A stretch of DNA of 64,000 nucleotides from Salinibacter pepae (GCF_947077775.1 NZ_CAMTTE010000001.1:496001-560000); one strand, 5' to 3'. Positions 46,201-54,588 are shown, numbered from the stretch's first letter. Made by a program: numbers and translations. The notes: generated from the letters alone by a model not told the origin.

Positions 46201-46344
46201 TGCGTCCCGCGCGAGGGCATCCTCGAGGGCGCGCCCGATTTGCGTCCGGGGCACGAGAACGACCTTCGGCGCGTGGGGGTGGGCGCGGCAGAGGGCCCGG
46301 AGCTGGGCGCCCGGCGAGGCAGAAGAAGCAGACACAGCTGGCAT
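43252..46344 (-). CDS. addB: AddB-type nuclease subunit
   Basis: Partner of AddA; recognises and cuts one strand and carries a helicase-like N-domain. The 1,030 residues have an N-terminal inactive helicase-like region (LVPRTQIGRALEDALARDAD; EVEIAVAGEQPYVSLVADRA) without a proper Walker A Lys, and a C-terminal PD-(D/E)XK nuclease: RRGSILHATFEAFM (conserved His), ALRGRIDRVDRRPDGTLAVW followed by DYKTG, then AQLQWALYAYAL (QxxxY). The Cys residues that hold an iron-sulfur cluster in Bacillus AddB are not seen near the nuclease. ATG 46344 gives MPAVSASSASPG; the frame upstream is open but not coding. It is followed by addA and preceded, 135 bases away, by a nuclease gene. Confidence 0.88.
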   Translation of the reverse strand: MPAVSASSASPGAQLRALCRAHPHAPKVVLVPRTQIGRALEDALARDADGWAGVSTRIVRHHAEQVAQPRILASGRRELPVGGRSFLAARLLKQLQRRGRLDGLPGPRQLADTVAEAIETLRRNGAPLADVQARARTEDASATFRVVADCYEGYLDALDAHGLYDDAQVLRWAAESVREAPPPAVAASVVAVCDAVDLPEEAHQFVRAVRAGAEAFYRIGRPQPEAPPPQTAAARFVDAPPPPGETANGTVQEVHVRRAVGSAREVDALVRDLLDADVPFDEVEIAVAGEQPYVSLVADRAARVGLPVSIATGVFAGQTRTGTALLAFLEWVTEDFDPAVLIRMLRSGHLRIDRMRSEMENEMGAGSLEAHEVATLLAARRYEPGRDGYAKALGAAIGELEDRIVELEGQGLEPERDRERRRALRFVARLVEALLALVPREASVQEMAARAQRFVERFGPVDPPPEDKPEAERTLDEAGRTVLWQRLDRLARVPVDYEASGPQLAALLRRWLEGQYVRAEHPRPGTAHVVPLESAGYGARSHLYVVGMDSDTLSTTAVAGAMLRDPDRRALSDSMDGELPERRSASDEAQWHHEQALARHTGVLSLYTRIFDLDSGEERYPSPLFLRLAEAPTVESERTEGIVPTGERTCLNDMEAWLTVARNRGGEGAGTGTARDALSDCYPWLRRGEDARQARQSDAYTAHDGLLEAGTYPELDFLRDRENGGPMSAGRLETFAETPYLYFLKYVLGVEPLDEPALDDEPWLNARRRGSILHATFEAFMTTLRGRDERPAAEHEPLLEDTLQAAFEAETEKIAPPSDVVEEAAFRRLWADALVFLRAETAHCRTHAPLYHEVGFGYGPYRRQEEDFGAVTIPVEGREMALRGRIDRVDRRPDGTLAVWDYKTGRASSFEEGDPVADGAQLQWALYAYALSTLTDETVGTSGYYFPTTRERGTRLAFDPGRYRTEVERLLDRLSSLAASGSFPMHPRARYLNAWRYRGYDRLFRDLAARSTALQAKAYPDERPTPPSFG

Positions 46345-46479
46345 GGACGAGGGAGACGAACGCAGAAAATGGAGGGGGCGTCCGGCGAATGCGATGCCAC
46401 GTACAACCTGCCGGTTGCACGGCACAAAGCAAAGCGGACGGACGGGCAATTCGTGAAACGTGTGGACTCGCATCCAGCA

Positions 46480-47025
46480 CTACCGGAAATCCCGTCCCCG
46501 CCACGTCCACGGCGGCACCGGGTCGGGCTGCGCCCAGAGCCCCCGCTCGTTCGCCCGGGCCCGTTGCTCCAGGCGGCGATACCGATCGGCGTGAGGGGCC
46601 TGCCGACGGTCCCACCACGCGAGTCCGCGTCGAAGCAGGTGCTCGTTCAGCACGCGATCGTCCACGCGCACGACGAAAAGGGAACGGCCGTCGGGGCCGT
46701 CCGTCTCCGCCCGGGCCCGCACGTCCGTCCGGAAAACGATCCGTCGCACGGCCCGGGCCGCCGCGTCGGCGAAGGGCTGCCCCCGCTCCGGCGCATCAAT
46801 GCCGTACAGCTCAACCCGCACGATCTGTCCCGTCTCGCGGAGGAGGTAAATGGTGTCTCCGTCCAGCACCCTGTGCCCTGTGCCCACGTACGACTGCCCC
46901 CGAGCGAGGAGGGGGCCCCACAGAAGCAATGCGAGGCCCGCGAGCACGCCCCACCACGCCCACGCGGTCACGGGCCGGCGGCCTCCAGAACCCACAGCAA
47001 CAGGAATACGGGTGTGCACGGCCAT
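46480..47025 (-). CDS. Secreted thermonuclease (SNase) family protein
   Basis: A 181-residue staphylococcal nuclease homologue, probably exported or membrane-anchored: a hydrophobic segment lies at about 22-43 (AWAWWGVLAGLALLLWGPLL, then ARGQ). The OB-fold catalytic set is HRVLDGDTIYLL, IVRVELYGIDAPERGQPFAD with Arg70 and Glu80, and DGRSLFVVRVDDR with Arg114; it lacks a zinc site. Calcium ligands DGDT and E/D are present. It lies just upstream of addB on the same strand and may be cotranscribed. A role in using extracellular DNA as nutrient, or in cleaning envelope DNA, is plausible; the neighbourhood is not proof. Confidence 0.82.
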   Translation of the reverse strand: MAVHTRIPVAVGSGGRRPVTAWAWWGVLAGLALLLWGPLLARGQSYVGTGHRVLDGDTIYLLRETGQIVRVELYGIDAPERGQPFADAAARAVRRIVFRTDVRARAETDGPDGRSLFVVRVDDRVLNEHLLRRGLAWWDRRQAPHADRYRRLEQRARANERGLWAQPDPVPPWTWRGRDFR

Positions 47026-47041
47026 CGAGCGGCGGGCATTA

Positions 47042-47341
47042 TCAGACCAACAGTCCCACGAGTCCGCCCAGGGCCGCCGCGAGCCACACCGCAAGGCTCA
47101 GTCGACGCAGCGTCTTCTCTCCCGGCCGGCTCCGGCGCGCCAGCCATCCCCCCACGGCCCGACACGCCATGCCCAATCCCACCCCTACGAGGACCCAGGT
47201 CTCGAACGCGCGGAATGGATCGGTCCAGTGGGGCGAAAGCGCAATCTCCAACGCAAGCGCCCCGAGCAGCAAGGCGATGATCACACTGAACACCCGCCAC
47301 GACGCCAGGTCCGGGGGCCTCCAGCGGTTGGGCGTGTCCAT
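47042..47341 (-). CDS. Small membrane protein upstream of the nuclease gene
   Basis: A 99-residue protein with three probable membrane segments (about 16-34, FSVIIALLLGALALEIAL; 48-66, WVLVGVGLGMACRAVGGW; 79-98, LSLAVWLAAALGGLVGLL) and no recognised family. The start ATG 47341 (MDTPNRWRPPDLASW) is chosen because the longer frame lacks coding character. It ends 16 bases before the nuclease start and shares its strand, suggesting a transcript membrane protein-nuclease-addB-addA. Function unknown. Confidence 0.55.
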   Translation of the reverse strand: MDTPNRWRPPDLASWRVFSVIIALLLGALALEIALSPHWTDPFRAFETWVLVGVGLGMACRAVGGWLARRSRPGEKTLRRLSLAVWLAAALGGLVGLLV

Positions 47342-47492
47342 TCGAGGGTGGGTTGTCAGGAAAATCGTCGGGACCGGAGGAGCACGGGAGGGACCCTCTC
47401 GCCTCCCCATCCCGGCGACGTTATGATCGCATCGGGCAGGTGTCTGACACACAAAGACGCCAAACGATCCCTGTCCCCGTTCAGCCTGCATC

Positions 47493-48884
47493 ATGCCGAC
47501 GCTCGATGCTCCCCATCCCGGCTCTGGAACGCTGCACGAACCCGCCCCGGAGGCCGCTACGGTGCCGGAGGCACTCGTGCAGGACCTCTGGGCCCAGCAG
47601 CGCTTCGACACCGAGGGCCTCGAAACGACCGACGGGGAGCCCATCGCCATTCGCGATCCGGGGCGCCTCAACACCGATGCCGGGCCGGATTTTCAAAACG
47701 CCCACGTTCGCATTGGAGGGATGGACTGGCGCGGACAGGTCGAGGTCCACACGACCTCCGGCGGGTGGTTTCGTCACGACCACCACACCGACCCACGCTT
47801 CAACAGCGTGGTGCTCCACGTAACCCTCCACGCAGACATGTGGACCGGGGGCCTTCTGCGGGCCGACGAGTCTGCGCTCCCCGAACTCGCGCTCTATCCG
47901 CACCTCGACACGCCCCTCCGCGAATTGCTCTACTCCTTTCGGACGCGGGCCGACGACGACACGCTGCCCTGTGCGTCGCGCTGGGACGAGGTGCCCTCCC
48001 CCCTTCGCACATCGTGGATCCGCCGGCTCGCCCAGGATCGACTCACCGAAAAACGCGACCAACTGCCGGATCCACCGGATTCGTCTCCCGCTGAGGTTCT
48101 CCACGAGCGCCTGTTCGCCGGGCTCGGCTACGCGAAGAACGACGCCCCGATGACGACGCTCGCCCGACGGACGCCGCCGGCCGTGCTCCGCCCCCTCGAC
48201 ACGCCTCAGGAACGCGAGGCGCTCCTCCTCGGAACGGCGGGCCTCCTTCCCGAGCCCGGTGACTTGCTGGAGGCCGACCGCCCCACGGCCGACTACACCA
48301 TGGCCCTCCGGGACCACTTCCGGCGGCTCCAGGTCCGCCTCGACATCCGGCCGATGGCCTCGACGGCCTGGACCTTCTTCCGGCTCCGGCCCAACAACTT
48401 TCCGCCCCTTCGTATTGCACAGGCGGCGGCGTGGTACGCCGAGGGAGGGCTGCTGCACGAGGCTCCGGTCTCGACGCTCCGCACGGCCCTGGGGCAGGGC
48501 ACCCCCGTCGCGACGCTCCGGGAGGCGCTTGCGGCCTCTCCCCCTGCCTTCTGGCGCACGCACTATCACCTCACGAAGCGGGCCGCCGAGCACAGCCCCA
48601 GTCTTGGTACGTCTCGCCGCGACACGCTCCTCGTCAACGCCGTGGTGCCGGTGCTCCTGCAGGACGCCGATCGGCGCGGGAACGCGGCACAGGCCGACGC
48701 GGCACTGGACGTGCTCCGCGCCCTTCCGGCCTCTCAAGACCGCGTGGTCCGTCGCTTTCAGGACCTCGGCACCGACCCCGGGTCGGCGTACGACGCCCAG
48801 GGCCTCCACGAACTCTACAAAAATTACTGTTCGGCGGGAGGGTGTCTCGACTGCCAGATTGGCCAGCATCTCCTCGGTGACTGA
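47493..48884 (+). CDS. DUF2851-family protein
   Basis: A 463-residue member of DUF2851, a family found mainly in Bacteroidota and of unknown function. Recognisable segments are VPEALVQDLWAQQRFDTEGL at the start, IRDPGRLNTDAGPDFQNAHV and IGGMDWRGQVEVHTTSGGWF, VVLHVTLHAD, and the C-terminal signature SAGGCLDCQIGQHLL. The HH/DD pattern near residue 90 (RHDHHTDPRF) may bind a metal (inference). The start ATG is 47493, 152 bases from the divergent membrane protein. No operon partner is obvious. Confidence 0.85.
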   Translation: MPTLDAPHPGSGTLHEPAPEAATVPEALVQDLWAQQRFDTEGLETTDGEPIAIRDPGRLNTDAGPDFQNAHVRIGGMDWRGQVEVHTTSGGWFRHDHHTDPRFNSVVLHVTLHADMWTGGLLRADESALPELALYPHLDTPLRELLYSFRTRADDDTLPCASRWDEVPSPLRTSWIRRLAQDRLTEKRDQLPDPPDSSPAEVLHERLFAGLGYAKNDAPMTTLARRTPPAVLRPLDTPQEREALLLGTAGLLPEPGDLLEADRPTADYTMALRDHFRRLQVRLDIRPMASTAWTFFRLRPNNFPPLRIAQAAAWYAEGGLLHEAPVSTLRTALGQGTPVATLREALAASPPAFWRTHYHLTKRAAEHSPSLGTSRRDTLLVNAVVPVLLQDADRRGNAAQADAALDVLRALPASQDRVVRRFQDLGTDPGSAYDAQGLHELYKNYCSAGGCLDCQIGQHLLGD

Positions 48885-48956
48885 GACGCCTCCAACCTAC
48901 TCTCCCCCGATCCATAGAAGGCGACGCGCAAATCCTTCCAAGACGTCCAGTCGCCC

Positions 48957-49298
48957 GTGCTCGTTCGCATCGTTCGGATGACGTTCGCGCCCGACAAGGT
49001 CGATCGGTTCCTGGCCCACTTCGACGAGGCCGCCCCACATATTCGATCGGTTTCGGGCTGTCGGCACCTTGAGCTCTGGCAGGGCGCGGAGGCCCCCACC
49101 GTATGCACCACCCATAGCCGGTGGGAGCGTGCGGAGGCGCTCGACGCGTACAGGGACAGCGACCTGTTCCGGCGTACCTGGTCGACGGTAAAGCCCCTGT
49201 TCGCCGAGCGCCCTCGTGCCCGAAGCTACACCGTCGCCCGCCCGTCGGACGCGATTGATGCGGCCGCTCGGGACGCCACGAATCCGGGAAAGCCCTGA
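48957..49298 (+). CDS. Antibiotic biosynthesis monooxygenase-fold (ABM) protein
   Basis: A 113-residue dimeric alpha+beta-barrel protein: MLVRIVRMTFAPDKVDRFLAHFDEAA type front and HLELWQGAEAPTVCTTHSRW, with ALDAYRDSDLFRRTWSTVKP. This fold includes heme-degrading and quinone-oxidising monooxygenases and many of unknown role; the heme-contact Asn/Trp of IsdG-type enzymes cannot be assigned here. The start is a GTG at 48957. The last 30 residues (Arg, then DAIDAAARDATNPGKP) extend beyond the usual fold. It stands 72 bases after the DUF2851 gene. Confidence 0.8.
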   Translation: MLVRIVRMTFAPDKVDRFLAHFDEAAPHIRSVSGCRHLELWQGAEAPTVCTTHSRWERAEALDAYRDSDLFRRTWSTVKPLFAERPRARSYTVARPSDAIDAAARDATNPGKP

Positions 49299-49373
49299 GC
49301 GCTTACCTCGGATGGAGGCGCCGAGTCCACCAAATCGACCCAGGCGCGCGGTCAATTCAGTGTAGCAGGTCCC

Positions 49374-49901
49374 TCAACGGTCGCCGAGGGCCTGCTCCAT
49401 GCTCAACCGCTCCTCGTCTTGGAGCGACGGGAAGTTGACGGGACGGATGGTATATCGCCGCTCCGCGTCCGGGGCTGTGGGCCCCACCTGCGCCCCCTGA
49501 ACGGTCGCGTGCACGGACCGCACCAGGTGTCGGTACTTCTTCATCATGATGTTCTTTTCCTTGACGGTGGCCCCATACCCGCGCTGAAGCGATCTGTAGG
49601 CGCTGCTGGCCGATAGGCGCTCAACGCGGCTTCGTTGGGTCTCCAGTAGGGCCTCATGTTCGTCCAACAGGGCCTGGTAGTCCTCCGCCAATGCCTGGAG
49701 GGTATCGGACGCCTCCGCGGCGTCCGCGAGGGTGCGTAAATCGGCCTCGGCCCGGTCGAGCTCGTCGGCGAAGGCCTCCACCGACCGCTGCATCGCCTGA
49801 TAGGTCTTCGGCTTGGTGTCGTACCCGCCGTACGTGCGGCACCCACTGGCCAACAGCCCCACGAGGGCGAGCAGGAGTACGAAACGATTTGCGCGTAGCA
49901 T
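49374..49901 (-). CDS. Lipoprotein with helical core
   Basis: A 175-residue lipoprotein. The signal peptide is MLRANRFVLLLALVGLLASG with lipobox ASGC (Cys21). The mature part (about 35-130) is a charged alpha-helical coiled-coil: QRSVEAFADELDRAEADLRT, QALAEDYQALLDEHEALLET, and ends with IRPVNFPSLQDEERLSMEQA. No domain family is recognised. It is a minus-strand gene beside the plus-strand DUF4175 gene; 362 bases separate their starts. ATG 49901 is the only start that gives a clean signal peptide. Confidence 0.75.
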   Translation of the reverse strand: MLRANRFVLLLALVGLLASGCRTYGGYDTKPKTYQAMQRSVEAFADELDRAEADLRTLADAAEASDTLQALAEDYQALLDEHEALLETQRSRVERLSASSAYRSLQRGYGATVKEKNIMMKKYRHLVRSVHATVQGAQVGPTAPDAERRYTIRPVNFPSLQDEERLSMEQALGDR

Positions 49902-50263
49902 AACGGAGACGAAGAAAATGTAACAGCACGCAAAGGGATCTACTGTAGGACTGCACGAAGGTGTCCGGCAAAGACGCTCCTTTCGTCGCGCGAACGCCAA
50001 TTTGCGGCCATTTTCACGTTGCTTTTCCCCAGGCGGGTGCAAACCTGGTGGACCGCCGGGGGACACTCAGGATGAACACTCCGAGAAACACCAAACGTCA
50101 CGGGGAGGTACGCTGACACGGAACGATAGAACGAACGTCTCTTGCCACTTGACCGTCTCGCCCACATGGGGCTGCCCTTATCGTCCTGCCTCAGCGGCAG
50201 CGCCCGCAGGACAACCTTCTTTGTCCCACCGGACATGCGCTTTCCGATCAGCTTTTCCCGCCC
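49902..50263. other. 362-base divergent intergenic region
   Basis: No gene is supported. The only structures noted are CCAGG/CCTGG (about 50032-50061) and GTCCTGC/GCAGGAC (50183-50212), which are short inverted repeats. No promoter of the TANNYTTG type, tRNA or obvious small RNA could be identified. Confidence 0.45.
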
Positions 50264-53200
50264 ATGAGCGAACAGACGGCCCGACTCGTCGAGCGCCTTC
50301 GCACCCGTCTTCGCCGGGCGACGCGACGCATGTCGTGGGCGCAACTCGCCTTTGGGGGCGCCCTTGCCGGGGGCGCGGCGGCCGCCCTCTGGCTTCTGGC
50401 CGCCACGCTGGAGGCGGCGCTGTGGCTCCAGCCCAGCCTCCGGACCGGCCTGCTTCTTCTTGCCGGCGCCGTTCTGCTGGGCATCGGCGCGGCGTTCATC
50501 GCCCGCCCGGTGGGCCGCCTGCTTGGACTGCTCGACGGCCCGTCTGAGAAGGACGTCGCCCGGACGGTCGGCAGGCATCACCCAGTGGTGGCCGATCGGC
50601 TGGTAAACCTGCTCCAGCTGGCAGAGGGCCAGCGGTCGCACGCCCCCGCCCCGTACGTGGACCAGGCCGTCCGGCACCTCGCCGACCACGTCGACGAGGT
50701 CCGGTTCGACGAGGTGGCCGACTTCCAGCCGGCCCGGCGGGCCGCCCGGTGGGCGTTGTTTCCGGGCCTGGCCGTCCTGACGTTCGTCCTCGCCGCCCCC
50801 TCCACGTTTCTCGACGCCTCGGAGCGCCTCCTCGCTCCCCGGACCGAATTCGAGCGGCCGGCCCCGTTTCAGTTTAACGTGCGCCCGGGGGACGCCCAGC
50901 TCGTCCGGGGCGACTCGCTCCGCGTCACCGTCCGGGCCACCGGCACCGTCCCCGAGACGGCCACCCTCCTCCTCCGCCCCGCCGAGAACGAGTCGCCCCG
51001 GCGCGTCGCCATTGAGGCCGACTCGATGGGCACCTACCGCCACACCGTCCCGAACGTCCGCCGTGCCCTGCGGTACCGCGTGGCCGCCTCGCCGGTCCGC
51101 ACGGAGTGGTACACGGTGGAGGTGGCCCGGCGTCCCGTCGTCCGACGGCTGCAGCTCCGCGTGAGCCCCCCCGCCTACACCGACCGCCCGGCCCGGGAGC
51201 TCGCCCCCAACGTGGGCGCCGTGACGGCCCTTCCCGGCACGGAGGTTACGGTGTCGGCGGCCCTCGGCGGGGCCCCGGTCACGGACGCGACACTCGACTT
51301 CGAAAACGGCCCGGCGCAGTCGCTCACGGTCACCGACGACTCGGCCACCGGTCGCTTCCGCCTTCGCCGCGAGGACGCCTACGCCCTGCGCCTGGAGAGC
51401 ACAGGCGGCATTCCGAACCGCGATCCGATCCGCTACGAGGTCGACCTTCAGACCGACGCCCGGCCGTCGGTGTCCTTCCTCACCCCCGGCGATCCCGCCG
51501 AGCTGACGCCGGACCTCACGCAGCCGCTCCGGGTCCAGCTCAGCGACGACTACGGATTTCAGCGGGCGGCCCTGTTCTACCGCCGCACCGACGGAGGGGG
51601 TGCAGATTCGTCGTTTGCTTCCATCGACCTCCCTCTCCCCGACGGCCAGGCCGCGGACCAGGTCCTCTCGCACACCTGGCTTCTCGCCCAGGAGAGTGGG
51701 CTCGACCTGGAGCGCGGGGACGAGGTGGCCTACTACGTCCAGGCCTGGGACAACGACACCGTGAACGGGCCTAAGGGCGGCCGCACCGCCACCCAGCGAC
51801 TCCGCTTTCCCTCCCTCTCCGAACAGTACGAGGAGCTCGACACCCTGCAGCAGGAAACCGGCGAGCAGATGCAGGCGCTCAACCGGCGGTCCAGGGACGT
51901 ACAGCAGCAGTTTCAAGACCTTCGCCGGGAGGTTCGCCGCACGCGAGAGGCGGACTGGGAGGACCAACGCCAGCTCGAACGGTTGCGGCAGAAGCAGAAG
52001 TCGCTCTCGCGGAGCAAGTCGAGCCTCTCGCGTCAGGTGGACTCCCTGAACCGCGAGATGCAGCGCAAGGACTTGTCGAGCCCAGAAACCAGCAAGAAAT
52101 TTCAGGAGCTGAAGCAGACCATCGACGAGATGGAGTCGAAGGACCTGCAGAAGGCGCTCGAAAACATGCGCCGGTCGATGCAGGACCAGAGCTTCCGCCA
52201 GATGCAGTCGGCCATGGAGCAGGCCCAGTCGCGCCTCAAGCAGCAGGAACAGCAGCTGGAGCGCACGCTCAACCTGTTCAAGCGGCTGAAGGCGCGGCAG
52301 AAGATGGAGGAGCTGAGCCGACGGGCGGAGGACATCCGGAAGCGGGAGGACCAGGTCGCCCAGGAGACGTCCGAGCGCATGGACGCGTCTTCCGAGGCCG
52401 ACTCAACCGGCCAGTCTCAGGGGGAGTCTCCTTCGTCGGAGTCGCCGTCCTCGGACTCTTCTGCGGCCCCCGCCTCGCCCTCCGACTCCTCCCGGGCCGA
52501 TGCCTCCCCACCGGGCGCCTCGGACTCCACGGGCACGCCGCCATCCGACTCGCTCGGCTCACAGCGCTCCCCGCGCGCCGACTCGTCGGCCAACCCGGAC
52601 CTCGCCCGCGAACAGAAAGAGCTGGCGAAGGAGATGGAGAAGCTCATGGAGGAAATGCAGGACGCCCAGCAGGACATGAAGGACGTCCCGTCGGCCCCGA
52701 AGAAGGACCTTCAGCGGATGCGGAAGCAGATGCGGAGACAGGACCTGCCGGAGCAGATGCGACAGAACAGCCAACAGCTCCGGAAAGACCAGCTCCGGAA
52801 GGCCCGTCAGCAGCAGCGACGGCTGCAGAAACGCCTCCAGAGCATGCAGTCTCGGATGTCCCAGATGCAGCAACAGATGAAGGGACAGCAGCGCCGGATG
52901 AACATGACGGGGCTCCGCAGCGTCCTGGCAAACACCCTGCGCCTGTCCAACGATCAGGAAGACCTGCGCACGACCCTTGAAGGACTGGAGGGGGAGGGCT
53001 CCGCCGTTCGTCGCTTTGCCCCTCAGCAGAAGGAACTGCAGGACGGCCTCAACCACGTCGCCGACTCCCTGCAGTCCATCGCGAACCGGCTTCCGCGAAT
53101 GTCGAAGGCCGTTCAGGAGAAGACGGGCAACGCGCTGCGGGCCATGGAGGACGCCACCACCGCCCTGGACGCCCGTGAGGGAGACGAGGCCACCGGCTAC

Positions 53201-53860
53201 CAGAAAACCTCCATGATGCACCTGAATGAGTTGGCCCGGCTGCTCTCCGATCTGTTGGACCAGATGAAGCAGCAGCAAAGCAGTGGCGGAAGCGGCAAGA
53301 TGTCGATGCAGCAGGCCATGCAGCAGCTGCAGCAGACCTCCGGCCAGCAGCAGAAGCTCAACCAGCAGATCCAGAAGTTCCTGAACAAGGCTCAGGGCGA
53401 GCGCCTCTCGAAAGACATGCAGGCCCGGCGGAAGCAGCTCGCCAAGCAGCAGCGCCAGATCAAGCAGCAGCTTGACGAAATGAACATGGAGGAGGAGGCG
53501 AAGCAGAAGTTGATGGGCGACCTGCAAAAGATTGCCGACCAGATGGAGCAGTCCGCCGACGATCTGCGGGGCGGCCGCCACAGCCGAGACCTCATCAACC
53601 GCCAGCAGCAAATTCTCAGCCGTCTTCTCAACGCCCAGCAGTCGCTTCGTACGCAGGGCAAGAAACAGCAGCGACGGGGGCGCCAGGCGGACGACGACTT
53701 TGATCGGCAGCGTCCCGGCGACCGCCCCGACTCGGAAGCCCCCGACACGCTCCGGCGCGGCCTCATTCGCGCCCTGGAGATGGGATACGACTCGGAGTAC
53801 GAGGCGCTCATCAAGAAGTACTTTGAGCTCCTTGAGCAGCGCGAAGGGGCGGCGAAATAG
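50264..53860 (+). CDS. DUF4175-family membrane protein with long Gln/Met-rich coiled coil
   Basis: A 1,198-residue protein. Three membrane segments are predicted: about 26-47, 58-80 and 162-182 (WALFPGLAVLTFVLAAPS). An Ig-like or beta-rich periplasmic region covers about 200-500. From about 520 to 1150 the chain is a coiled coil rich in Gln, Met, Arg and Lys (for example QTSGQQQKLNQQIQKFLNKA), interrupted by a Ser/Asp/Pro-rich acidic linker at about 705-775. It ends YEALIKKYFELLEQREGAAK, a short conserved tail. DUF4175 is common in Bacteroidota and lacks a known function. The ATG is 50264. It has no operon partner before the tRNA cluster. Confidence 0.83.
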   Translation: MSEQTARLVERLRTRLRRATRRMSWAQLAFGGALAGGAAAALWLLAATLEAALWLQPSLRTGLLLLAGAVLLGIGAAFIARPVGRLLGLLDGPSEKDVARTVGRHHPVVADRLVNLLQLAEGQRSHAPAPYVDQAVRHLADHVDEVRFDEVADFQPARRAARWALFPGLAVLTFVLAAPSTFLDASERLLAPRTEFERPAPFQFNVRPGDAQLVRGDSLRVTVRATGTVPETATLLLRPAENESPRRVAIEADSMGTYRHTVPNVRRALRYRVAASPVRTEWYTVEVARRPVVRRLQLRVSPPAYTDRPARELAPNVGAVTALPGTEVTVSAALGGAPVTDATLDFENGPAQSLTVTDDSATGRFRLRREDAYALRLESTGGIPNRDPIRYEVDLQTDARPSVSFLTPGDPAELTPDLTQPLRVQLSDDYGFQRAALFYRRTDGGGADSSFASIDLPLPDGQAADQVLSHTWLLAQESGLDLERGDEVAYYVQAWDNDTVNGPKGGRTATQRLRFPSLSEQYEELDTLQQETGEQMQALNRRSRDVQQQFQDLRREVRRTREADWEDQRQLERLRQKQKSLSRSKSSLSRQVDSLNREMQRKDLSSPETSKKFQELKQTIDEMESKDLQKALENMRRSMQDQSFRQMQSAMEQAQSRLKQQEQQLERTLNLFKRLKARQKMEELSRRAEDIRKREDQVAQETSERMDASSEADSTGQSQGESPSSESPSSDSSAAPASPSDSSRADASPPGASDSTGTPPSDSLGSQRSPRADSSANPDLAREQKELAKEMEKLMEEMQDAQQDMKDVPSAPKKDLQRMRKQMRRQDLPEQMRQNSQQLRKDQLRKARQQQRRLQKRLQSMQSRMSQMQQQMKGQQRRMNMTGLRSVLANTLRLSNDQEDLRTTLEGLEGEGSAVRRFAPQQKELQDGLNHVADSLQSIANRLPRMSKAVQEKTGNALRAMEDATTALDAREGDEATGYQKTSMMHLNELARLLSDLLDQMKQQQSSGGSGKMSMQQAMQQLQQTSGQQQKLNQQIQKFLNKAQGERLSKDMQARRKQLAKQQRQIKQQLDEMNMEEEAKQKLMGDLQKIADQMEQSADDLRGGRHSRDLINRQQQILSRLLNAQQSLRTQGKKQQRRGRQADDDFDRQRPGDRPDSEAPDTLRRGLIRALEMGYDSEYEALIKKYFELLEQREGAAK

Positions 53861-54170
53861 ACGGCGGCCGTTCACCTCGGTCCCTTCCGGCAACTGAGAC
53901 CTTCAGTTCGCCGACCTCCATCATGCTCGTCGCACCGGTGCCCCTGGTGGCTCAGCACCTAGCACCCGCCCCACGGGAGACAAAAACGACGTAGGAGAGG
54001 CGACCGAAAATCCACATCGGGGGGCCGCGGGGCTACAGCCCAACTCCCTTCGGTCGTTGGGCGCCAAATAGCTCCCCCGACCTCACGTCAGCGACGACGC
54101 CCATCCCCGTCGAACTACAAAAACGGCTCCGTCGACTGACGGAGCCGTTCAGAACAAGTGCTAAAATCAG
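53861..54170. other. 310-base intergenic region with stacked inverted repeats
   Basis: No gene is supported. Inverted repeats seen are CGGC-AACTGA/TCAGTT-C-GCCG (53888-53913) after the DUF4175 stop with no T-run, CGACCGAA/TTCGGTCG (54001-54008 with 54049-54056) and GCCCAAC/GTTGGGC (54038-54044 with 54056-54062). The last two compete for the same bases. The right end holds the tRNA terminator. Confidence 0.5.
54118..54149 (-). terminator. Intrinsic terminator of the tRNA operon
   Basis: On the minus strand a perfect 12-bp stem AACGGCTCCGTC/GACGGAGCCGTT (54149-54138 and 54133-54122), with a 4-base loop, is followed by TTTTTGTAG. It lies 22 bases after the end of the initiator tRNA gene. Confidence 0.92.
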
Positions 54171-54242
<72 letters not shown>

Positions 54243-54361
54243 GTGTAAAGCACGGTCTGGTATTTGCCCGGCCCCCTTCAGGTTCCGCCGCTTTTCGGTT
54301 TCACGGCGATCTAAAATCAATTCCACCTCGTCTCGAAATCCGGCCGGCACCAGATGCTCAG

Positions 54362-54433
54362 AGCCGCCTCCCGGACTCGAACCGGGGACTTCATCCTTAC
54401 CATGGATGTGCTCTACCACTGAGCTAAGGCGGC
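54362..54433 (-). tRNA. tRNA-Thr (GGT)
   Basis: Cloverleaf with acceptor GCCGCCT/AGGCGGC, D-arm with GTGGTAGAGC, anticodon loop ATGGTAA between CATCC and GGATG (anticodon GGT) and T-arm CCCGGTTCGAGTCCGGG. Discriminator T. CCA not encoded. Confidence 0.96.
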
Positions 54434-54450
54434 AACTACAACCTGTGGGA

Positions 54451-54524
<74 letters not shown>

Positions 54525-54588
54525 AGGGCATTCTCAAGCGGGTGCACCCAAGCGTGCCTCGCTCGGGGCGTTCCGCTCGCGGTCAAGG

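Noticed and set aside
39779-47341. Anti-phage defence island around the helicase and nucleases
   Set aside because: The helicase/nuclease pair fits AddAB housekeeping repair; no restriction, toxin or abortive-infection genes accompany it.
49940-51967. 675-codon open frame antisense to the DUF4175 gene
   Set aside because: Pro/Arg/Gly-rich shadow; the plus-strand protein has membrane segments and coiled coil.
53240-53480. CAG-rich repetitive DNA as a possible microsatellite
   Set aside because: It encodes the Gln-rich coiled coil of the DUF4175 protein; units are irregular and in frame.
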